Below, piece by piece: positions 57,760 through 64,000 of a stretch of DNA of 64,000 nt. The translations under genes and the position numbers were made by a program. This DNA is from Emiliania huxleyi CCMP1516 (taxonomy: Eukaryota; Haptophyta; Isochrysidales; Noelaerhabdaceae), in the NCBI RefSeq assembly GCF_000372725.1, contig NW_005198391.1, positions 610,875-674,874 on the forward strand, written 5' to 3'. The notes below the pieces were generated by a model. That model was given only the letters and a program-made list of their open reading frames with translations. It had not been told where the DNA came from and ran no database searches. Position 1 is the first letter of the stretch, and each line of letters opens with the position of its first letter.

Positions 57760-58611
57760 ATGCAGCCTCTCGCCGCTCTCGGCAACCTCTGCACCGCCAG
57801 CCTTCTCCTGACCATCGACCTCATCCACTCTGCGATACGCGGCGCGCTGCTATTTGCTGTCGATCTGATCGACGTCGCCACCGGCTCTGGCAAGAACACT
57901 GGCCGCAAGAAGCTCGGCTGGCACGAGCAGCGGTACGCGACATCGCCCGTCTTCAGCGACGAGGGCGGCTACGAAGCGCTCGACTCGGCGGCGACGCTCG
58001 CCACATCTACGTTTCCCATCGGTCCGGAGGAGCTCATTGCCAAGGCGAAGCGTGTACTGGCCGCCGAGTTTGGCACCAAAGCGGGAGCCGACCCGGCTGC
58101 GCTTCTCTCGGACGACTTCCAGTTCGTTGCTCCCATCGTCGGCCCGCTCTCGCGCGCCGAGTTTGTCCGCGCCTTCGGCTCATTCAAGCTGAAGGAGGCC
58201 TTCCCGGACCTGCGGGACAAGTCCTGGTTTGCAGTTGACCCGCTAGAGCCGAACCGCGTCTGGTTCTTCTCGCGTGCGGAGGCGACGCACACGGGCACGC
58301 TCCACTTTGGAGGCCGCGCGATCGCGGCAACGCACAAGGTGGTGAGGTCGCCGCCGCAGGCGCAGAGTCTCCTCTTCGATCGCGAGGGGAAGGTGTACAC
58401 GCTGACGGTTGGGTACTGCATGGACAAGCGGATCGGCAACACAGAAGGGCTGGGCGGCGTGTTTGCCTATCTGAAGGCGGTGGGCCAGCCGCTACCCGTC
58501 AAGGAGGGGCAGCGGCTGTACACGCCGTCAGTCCGTTTCGAGGCGCTGGAGCGGCTGGGCAAGTGCGCCGAGGCGCTCGGGTACGACCCGGCCACGCGCA
58601 AGAGGCTGTGA
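57760..58611 (+). CDS. SnoaL-like (NTF2-fold) protein, plastid or membrane targeted
   Basis: 283 aa, intronless. The N-terminal hydrophobic segment (ALGNLCTASLLLTIDLIHSA) could be a signal anchor or targeting region. Residues about 95-240 fit the SnoaL/NTF2-like fold: a helix pair (AALLSDDFQFVAPIVGPLSR), AEFVRAFGSFKLKEAFPDL, and beta strands ending TLTVGYCMDKRIGNTEGLGG. Related proteins of unknown function are common in algae. Catalytic residues cannot be assigned. Confidence 0.7.
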   Translation: MQPLAALGNLCTASLLLTIDLIHSAIRGALLFAVDLIDVATGSGKNTGRKKLGWHEQRYATSPVFSDEGGYEALDSAATLATSTFPIGPEELIAKAKRVLAAEFGTKAGADPAALLSDDFQFVAPIVGPLSRAEFVRAFGSFKLKEAFPDLRDKSWFAVDPLEPNRVWFFSRAEATHTGTLHFGGRAIAATHKVVRSPPQAQSLLFDREGKVYTLTVGYCMDKRIGNTEGLGGVFAYLKAVGQPLPVKEGQRLYTPSVRFEALERLGKCAEALGYDPATRKRL

Positions 58612-58983
58612 GCAGGGCCGGCGGGTGTGGATCGCCTACCCGGTGGAGGCCCAGGGCGGTGGGGGAGACGGCCCGGTCTCGACGACCAAGTGTGCGAACC
58701 CGCCACCAGCTAAGCCCGAGAGTAGCGAATCCGTCGTGTGGTTGGTAGGATGAGGATGTGGTATGGTTTTTTGCGCCCCCGCGGGCAGTACGCAGCCACC
58801 CCGGTACGTCTCGTCGGTTCGTACGTACACGTACCGTACAGCATGCAGCACAGTCCCGTGTCCTCATACCTCAACTCTCCTTTCTCACAGCTACTACATG
58901 TAGCGGCACAGGGCGGGGGCTGGAGGGCGAGACGTCTTCATGAACAGAGTGGAGAGCAAAAACGCGCACCGCGTCGGCACGCC
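58612..58983. other. Intergenic region between convergent genes
   Basis: No gene. Contains GTACGTACACGTACCGTAC-like palindromic sequence near 58820-58840. Confidence 0.45.
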
Positions 58984-59932
58984 TCACTTCTTGGCGCGCT
59001 TGGCGCCCGCCTTGCCGCCCGACGGTTTGCGCTTCGAGCCGGCCGACGCCTTGCTGCCGCCTAGAAGGAGCAAGGCCCACCCGTCAGCACAGCGCGGAGC
59101 GGTCGGCGGCCCCTCCGTCCGTCTGCCGCCGCGCCCTTGCCCTTTTTGGACGCGGCCATCTTGCCGCCGCCGCGCCGCTCCTTGAGCGGCGCCATCTCCT
59201 CTTCGGCGTCCGAGTCGAGGACCGAGTTCGCGTCGTCGACGTCGTCGAAGAAGTGCGCGCCCAGCTCGCCGTCCTGCACCTGCTCCATCTCAAAGATGGA
59301 GACGTGCGGCGCGGAGAGCTGCACAAAGTCGCTGAAGACGGCCTCGACGCGCGCGCGGCTGCCGTCGAGCGAGACCAGGCAGAGGGACGAGTTGCTCGGC
59401 ACAATGTCGCCCTCGTACACCCGGCCCTTGAGGTCGAGCGTGAGCGCCGCGCGGTCGCGCCGTCCGCTGCCGCCGCCGCCGTCCGCGCTGCTGCCCGCCG
59501 CCGCGCCGTCCGTCGTTCTCCGCGAGGCGTTGACGTGGAGGCGGCCGATGCAGCCAAAGTCGCCCGAGAGGTCCAGCTCGCCGTCTGGCGCCTCGAGCAG
59601 CAGAACGTCCCGGCGCACCTGCGACGAACGGCCGCGGCGGCGCTCAAGCGGAGACGGGCGAGGGCAGGAGAGGGGCCGGCGGCGATGGGGCGCGCCCTCG
59701 GCGCGAGCGAGAGCGGCAGCGCCGACGCCGGCGTCTTGGGCGCGCGAGACTTGCCGCCGGCGCCGCCCTTGGCCGGCTTGATGGCCGCCGGCGCATCCTT
59801 CTGGCCGGCATCCTCATCATCGTCGGAGCCGTCGAGGTTGAGGCTGGAGGAGGAGGAGAGGCGGCTCTTGGCCGCGGCTTTCTGCGCGGAGCTCTGCGCC
59901 TCGACCCAGTCCGGCTCGTCGGAGTCCGACAT
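58984..59932 (-). CDS. BIN4: BIN4-like DNA topoisomerase VI accessory protein
   Basis: Exons (minus) 59932-59696, 59618-59135 and 59060-58984; both introns GC-AG; about 265 aa. The conserved core lies in exon 2: VLLLEAPDGELDLSGDFGCI, then ALTLDLKGRVYEGDIVPSNS and AVFSDFVQLSAPHVSIFEME, matching plant BIN4/MIDGET (DLSGD..., DLKG.IY...I.PS, MNDFVQL). The N-terminus is acidic and Ser-rich (SDSDEPDWVEAQSS); the C-terminus is a basic KKGKGGSKASAGSKRKPSGG tail, as expected for DNA binding. In plants BIN4 works with topo VI (RHL1, TOP6A/B) in decatenation during endoreduplication. Presence here argues for a topo VI in this alga. Mapping of the third exon restores the basic tail and replaces an untypical frame end. 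Confidence 0.88.
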
Positions 59933-60115
59933 TGTACAGGTTCGCGCCAAGCGGTGCAAGTATTCGAGCACCGAGTGCCTGAGCTGGCTGAGCAACGATA
60001 TGACTTGGCGGCAGATGATCGCAGTGGGCGTCAGAAGAGTCGTCCTTGCGCGAGGAGAGCTCGATAAACTCGAGGGGCCAAAATATGCCGCCAGCAGGGC
60101 AGAGTTGCGCCGAAA

Positions 60116-60455
60116 GGCGGGAGAAGCCGCGAGAGCAAGGGATCGGCAGGCGGCGGCGGCGTCGCAGGACGAGGCAGAGTGGCAGACGAGAGCGACGCGA
60201 CAGAGGAGGAAGCGACAGGAGGGAGAACGACGAGAGTGGGACGACCGCGAGGTGGCATGTGACGCATGAAGGTTGCAGCGAGAATCGGCGCGAGGGACTG
60301 CGAAGGGAGATAGAAAGAGGCAGACGACCAAGGGTTAGGGTGGGCGACGACTAGCACCACACTCCTCTCCTTAAAATCCCTGTGTGGTGGTGGCGGCGTG
60401 CCGTCCTCCCATCCCTCCCTTGGGTTTTTTCTTTCTTTCTTTCTTTCGCCCAATC
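60116..60455 (-). repeat. Dispersed repeat A, long reverse copy
   Basis: Full-length reverse complement of the 24078 copy, including the C/T-rich extension. It lies about 185 bp upstream of the BIN4 start and in the same orientation as BIN4. Confidence 0.9.
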
Positions 60456-60999
60456 ACAGGCCCCCAAACATTTTTGGGGGCGCGCCGCCAGGCGCGTCCC
60501 CACTTTTGTAGCACACCCAAGCGTGAAAGCGGTTATGCTTATGGTGACACACTTCGCGGCGAGGTGACACAGTGTGACACTTCTTCAGAGGCCGCAGGCC
60601 GGCGCGCAGCGCCACGCCGCTAGGCGTCCGCCGGAGGCCCGCCGGAGGCTCTTGCTGCGGCCACATTCTGGCAAGGTTCCGCCGGCTCCTGATGCATGCG
60701 GCTGCGCGGCCGCAGAGCCGGGTTTGGAGGCGGCGGGTCTCGTTGCACTCGCGCCGGGACCAGGCAGTGCGTGTGCCAGACCAGGTGCCGAGGTACTCAC
60801 ACCACGAAGGAGACCCATCTCTCGGTCACCCGTGATACCTGTGACCAGGGGGCGGCCTAGGGGCGGCGTGAAATGCTTGGCCCAAACACCTTGATAGGTT
60901 GGTTGGTTGCCTCTGGCGCGCCGCAGGGGCAGGCGATGAAATTTCTGGGACATTCACGCCCATTTCACAGCCTTGACCCTTGTTATTGAGAAGGAAATA

Positions 61000-61135
61000 T
61001 ATTCCCCCCAATGAACACACCAGTGAGGGAGGGCTCAGCCTCAGGGGAGGGCGAGACGATCGAGGGGTCCCCGTACGCGTACCATGCGGAATCGATCGAC
61101 CCTATCCAGTGCTCAAGTGCTCAAGAAGGAAATAT
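61000..61135 (+). repeat. Dispersed repeat D, copy 3
   Basis: Same start (CCAATGAACACACCAGTGAG) and end (TATCCAGTGCTCAAGTGCTC) as the 17077 copy, with small internal insertions. Confidence 0.9.
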
Positions 61136-61456
61136 GTCCTATGGCGCTGTGCGCTGGTCTGTGAGAGGTTGAGGGAGAGAGAGAGAGATTTTTAGAAGCC
61201 AACAAGAAATGTGGCACACACAGTGAGTGATTTGGGCTCGGCAGCGAGGTTGAGTGAGGTGCGAGAGAGATTTTTAGAAACTCTCTTCTTGAGGTGCGAG
61301 CCCTAGAGGCCCTGGGGATGGGGAGAGACTACCCGCAGGCCTAGAAGGCCAGCGCGCAGGGGGAAAACAGCTCACTCACCAACGAGTCGACGTGGCCATT
61401 TCTCCACCTCTCACCTCTGTAGAAAGGCGGCGGACTACAGCGGGCAGGGCGCGCCT

Positions 61457-62341
61457 ATGCAGTACGACTGCTTCCTTACCCACGACTGGGGCGAAGACGA
61501 GGAAGGACGTTCCAACCATGCCCGCGTAGGGAAACTCTGTGCCGCCCTCAAGGCCGAGGGCATTCGGCCATGGTTTGACGAGGAGTGCATGCGCGGAGAC
61601 ATAAACGACAAGATGGTGGATGGAATCGAACGCTCAGGGGCGGTGGTGTGCTTCATCACGGACCGCTATCTCGAGAAGGCGTGGGGGAAGGGGGCCAATG
61701 GGCACAATGACAACTGCAAGTTTGAGTTTGACTATAGCCTGCGCCGCAAGGGCGTCGAGGCAATGATCCCGGTCGTTATGGAGAAACGCTGCCGCAACCC
61801 GAGCGACTGGGCCGGCACCGTCGGAGGCAAGCTCGGCGGCAAGCTCTACATTGATTTGAGCTCCGATGACTCGAGCGCCTTTGACAGCGGCGTGAAGCAG
61901 CTTGCTGCTGAGATCCGTGTCGTCCTGGAGAGTGGTCGCATTCGGAGCGGCGTTGCAGGTGGCAACAAGCCGGGCCATCCAATGGCACCCGCTACCGCTC
62001 CTAAGGCAGGCACGATGGAGCGGGAGCCAGATGCGCCAGCCGTTGACACAATACCAGCTGGCGAACTGGCAGGTTGCTGGTGCATGACATGGTGGTGCTT
62101 TTTGCTGACTGTGACTCACCCGACCGATTCCACAGACGAGGTAGAATTCTGGACCACCCCCTTTTGGCCACCGATCGCCATCGGCTTTCGCCAAGTCCCA
62201 GCCACGAACAGGTGGGAGGGCGTTGGCGGCTGCGCCGGCTGCGCAAGAATTTTCTCCTGCGGTAAGCCTGCCCTCCTTGTTTTCGACTCGAGCTCGTCCG
62301 GCCACGACGAAAGCGGCTGTCCCATCACGAAGCTCTGCTGA
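61457..62341 (+). CDS. TIR-domain protein with Cys/Trp-rich C-terminal domain
   Basis: 294 aa, intronless. Residues 1-155 form a TIR domain: YDCFLTHDWGEDEEGRSNHA (box 1-like), LKAEGIRPWFDEECMRGDIN (box 2-like), VVCFITDRYLEKAWGKG, and DNCKFEFDY, where Glu90 aligns with the catalytic glutamate of NAD-cleaving TIRs. After a Pro/Ala linker the C-terminal ~100 residues (ELAGCWCMTWWCFLLTV, FWTTPFWPPIAIGFRQVPAT, GCAGCARIF) form a Cys/Trp-rich, partly hydrophobic unit I cannot name. Possibly a stress- or pathogen-responsive NADase or adaptor; activity is inferred from the family only. Confidence 0.8.
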   Translation: MQYDCFLTHDWGEDEEGRSNHARVGKLCAALKAEGIRPWFDEECMRGDINDKMVDGIERSGAVVCFITDRYLEKAWGKGANGHNDNCKFEFDYSLRRKGVEAMIPVVMEKRCRNPSDWAGTVGGKLGGKLYIDLSSDDSSAFDSGVKQLAAEIRVVLESGRIRSGVAGGNKPGHPMAPATAPKAGTMEREPDAPAVDTIPAGELAGCWCMTWWCFLLTVTHPTDSTDEVEFWTTPFWPPIAIGFRQVPATNRWEGVGGCAGCARIFSCGKPALLVFDSSSSGHDESGCPITKLC

Positions 62342-62668
62342 GATCATGGCCTAACACGAGGTGTTATCTGTGATCTGTAAGGGTCCGCCCGCAGGCGCAT
62401 TTTGTATACCCAGGCGGTGCGGCCCGGCGTGCCGGAACTTGTCGGTCGGAACGAGGTGTGGAAGTGAGCCCAATGTCAAATGATCATAAAACACCCCTCC
62501 CCACACGTCGCACGCTGCAGGCACGCGCACACGGACACACGCGTTGCGGCTTCCCGCGCGGCCTCGCAGTGTAACTGCTAACGGGAAAGTCGAGCTCCGA
62601 GCTTAAAAGAAGAAAAGAGAGAGAAACCAAAGGAGGCCGCGCATCAGATTCTTTCTTCGGCGGCTTGT
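62342..62668. other. Intergenic region
   Basis: No gene seen; ends in the promoter block of the J-domain gene. Confidence 0.45.
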
Positions 62669-62710
62669 ACCTGTGTTAGTGCCAGTGCGCGCCAGTCCCG
62701 TGCCCAGTGT
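62669..62710 (+). promoter_or_regulatory. 42-bp conserved upstream block, copy 4
   Basis: Identical to the copies at 24598 and 41188. Followed 15 bp later by AAATTCTTTC (62726-62735). The ATG used is at 62803. Confidence 0.8.
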
Positions 62711-62802
62711 TGTCCGTTTTGCGTAAAATTCTTTCTTCCACGCATGCGCTCGTTCCAGGCTCCGGTCGCGTGGGCTGTCGCGACGCGTCTGTCGTCTGTG
62801 CA

Positions 62803-64000
62803 ATGCGAATCGTCGCCCGCCGGCTCCGCTCGCCTCCCCTCCGCATACGCAGCCGCCCGCTGTCCACGCAGCGCTCTCCTGACGAGGAGTCTGAGGGCGC
62901 TGCGGCCTCCCACCCTCCGCCGCCGCCTCCGCCGCCGCCGCCGCTCGCAGAGCCTCCGCCGACCGTCTCGGCGGCGCTCCGCCCGCGCGACGACGACGGC
63001 ATCGCCGCGCGGTGCTCCAAGGCGCTGCAGACGGGCTCCGTCGGCGGCGTCATCCAGCGGCTCTCCGACTCGTTCGAGCTGCCGGTGCTGCTGCAGCGGT
63101 ACGGCAAGAACCTGCTCTCTCACGGGGTCGAGTTCCTGCGCGGCGACGACGACCTGCCCATCTTCGTCGCGGGCGCGCGCGGGCTGCCGCAGTGGTATCC
63201 GCTGCCAGACGAGGAGGCGCTCAGCCACTCCACCGCCACGCTCCACCAGACGGAGCACGGCACGCTGCTGCTGAGTGGCATGCATGCGCGCTCGAGTGGC
63301 GGGGCGAGGAGGCTGCTCGAGGGGGCGCGGGCGGCGGACGCGGCCTCGAGCCGGCTCGGCGGGGGCGCGTGCGGGATGGGCTCCTCCGCCCGCTGGCTGT
63401 GGGACTTGTCGCAGCACCACTGGCTCGAGGTGACCCTGCGCACCGATGGGCGGCCGTACGAGCTCGTGCTGCAGGCCGAGGCGTCGGCCTCGGACTCGCA
63501 CTGGACGTTCCGCGCGCCGCTGCCGGCGGGGCCGCGCCCGGCAGCGGCGGCGGGCGGGCGGGCGGCGGCGGCGGGAGGCCCCTACGCCGTCCTCGGCGTC
63601 GACCCCGACGCGAGTGCCGAGGAGGTTCGCGCCGCGTACGTCTCGCTGGCGAAGGAGGCGCACCCCGACGGCGGAGGGAGCGAGGAGCGCTTCCAGGTGC
63701 TGAGCCGGGCGTACGCGCTGCTCGCGGACGCCGAGGCGCGGGAGCGGTACGACTCGCTCGGCGTCGGCGACTTTGGCGACGAGGGCGGGCACGAGTGCCT
63801 GCTGGGCGAGTGGTTCACCTTCAAGCTGCCGTTCTCCGCCTTCCGGAACCGCGGGCTGTACCAGCTCAATGAGGGGGTCGCGCACATGTACGTGCTGCTT
63901 GCCGACGGCGAGGAGGGCCCCTTCCGGCTCGAGCTCGGCGCGATCACCGCCGGCAGGTGCGAGAATGGCGGCCTTCCCTCCGCGGGCTTCTATGGCGAGT
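62803..64000 (+). CDS. J-domain protein, probably mitochondrial (partial, runs off window)
   Basis: At least 399 codons, open to the window end. The N-terminus MRIVARRLRSPPLRIRSRPL, then STQ, is a typical Arg/Ser/Leu mitochondrial presequence; a Pro-rich run follows. An N-terminal domain of ~200 residues (ALQTGSVGGVIQRLSDSFEL, FLRGDDDLPIFVAGARGLP) is unknown to me. The J domain (from about 63572) reads YAVLGVDPDASAEEVRAAYV, SLAKEAHPDGGGSEERF, ALLADAEARERYDSLG. The normally invariant HPD tripeptide is intact (AHPDGG), so it should stimulate an Hsp70. The part after the J domain (CLLGEWFTFKLPFSAFRNRG) continues beyond the window. This start gives good codon use; an ATG at 62744 lies in another frame. 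Confidence 0.78.
   Translation, partial: MRIVARRLRSPPLRIRSRPLSTQRSPDEESEGAAASHPPPPPPPPPPLAEPPPTVSAALRPRDDDGIAARCSKALQTGSVGGVIQRLSDSFELPVLLQRYGKNLLSHGVEFLRGDDDLPIFVAGARGLPQWYPLPDEEALSHSTATLHQTEHGTLLLSGMHARSSGGARRLLEGARAADAASSRLGGGACGMGSSARWLWDLSQHHWLEVTLRTDGRPYELVLQAEASASDSHWTFRAPLPAGPRPAAAAGGRAAAAGGPYAVLGVDPDASAEEVRAAYVSLAKEAHPDGGGSEERFQVLSRAYALLADAEARERYDSLGVGDFGDEGGHECLLGEWFTFKLPFSAFRNRGLYQLNEGVAHMYVLLADGEEGPFRLELGAITAGRCENGGLPSAGFYGE

Larger units (their letters stand above)
59933..61456. other. Gene-free stretch with repeats A and D
   Basis: BIN4 upstream region (reverse repeat A at 60116-60455), then about 500 bp with no recognised feature, then repeat D and GAGAGATTTTTAG motifs (61173, 61266) like the ends of the 25/45-kb mobile element. 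Confidence 0.5.

Noticed and set aside
1-64000. Bacterial, organellar or viral origin of the window
   Set aside because: Spliced ERH, CUL4 and BIN4, dispersed repeats and typical eukaryotic nuclear families throughout; no operons, rRNA, capsid or replication genes seen.

Overview
The window looks like nuclear DNA of a GC-rich unicellular alga, most likely a haptophyte. The evidence is conserved eukaryotic genes with short introns (CUL4, ERH, a family X polymerase, F-box and BTB proteins), the plant/algal topoisomerase VI cofactor BIN4, secreted proteins with Pro/Ser hinges, very GC-rich codon third positions, and many dispersed repeats. The haptophyte assignment is inference; another GC-rich secondary-plastid alga is possible. 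There is one assembly gap (12075-12522).

Layout. 0-9.5 kb: a Tudor-like Lys-rich protein, an F-box/LRR protein, an HMG-like plus histone-fold protein, a weak membrane protein, and a BTB/BACK protein. 9.9-13.6 kb (minus): an FHA-BRCT-family X DNA polymerase broken by the gap. 13.6-18.2 kb: repeats, a probable retroelement ORF, and ERH. 18.5-24 kb (minus): a SulP-STAS-cNMP transporter and an unknown membrane protein. 24-25.5 kb: promoter-like repeats and a mobile ORF. 25.8-34.1 kb (plus): an F-box/TPR protein, a TPR-SGNH protein, and CUL4. 35.8-40.9 kb (minus): a giant metalloprotease-disintegrin-ShK-SASA-PAN protein. 41.3-43.4 kb: a membrane matrixin-like protease. 44.7-45.8 kb: nested and tandem mobile sequence. 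46-48.9 kb: a GH16-like membrane protein. 49.2-51.9 kb: a multispanning membrane protein (minus) and a GLTP-like gene (plus). 52.3-54.5 kb: a TPR-JmjC protein. 55-64 kb: a CysRS-tail repeat protein, a SnoaL-like protein, BIN4, a TIR protein, and a J-domain protein cut by the window end.

Themes. (1) Several genes can be assembled only by splicing, and the inferred introns often begin with GC rather than GT. (2) In many introns the first 10-25 nt, or an adjacent block, nearly copy the start of the downstream exon, sometimes with 10-bp minisatellites. This suggests introns born by local duplication or by an introner-like insertion. (3) A 42-bp block and an AAATTCTTTTT motif recur just upstream of start codons of unrelated plus-strand genes. 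(4) Unusual domain fusions are common: a repair polymerase carrying an end-processing FHA domain, a TPR-SGNH protein, a secreted TPR-JmjC protein, and a protease-esterase ectoprotein. Gene models with introns are manual predictions from reading frame and family alignment; no transcript evidence was available.
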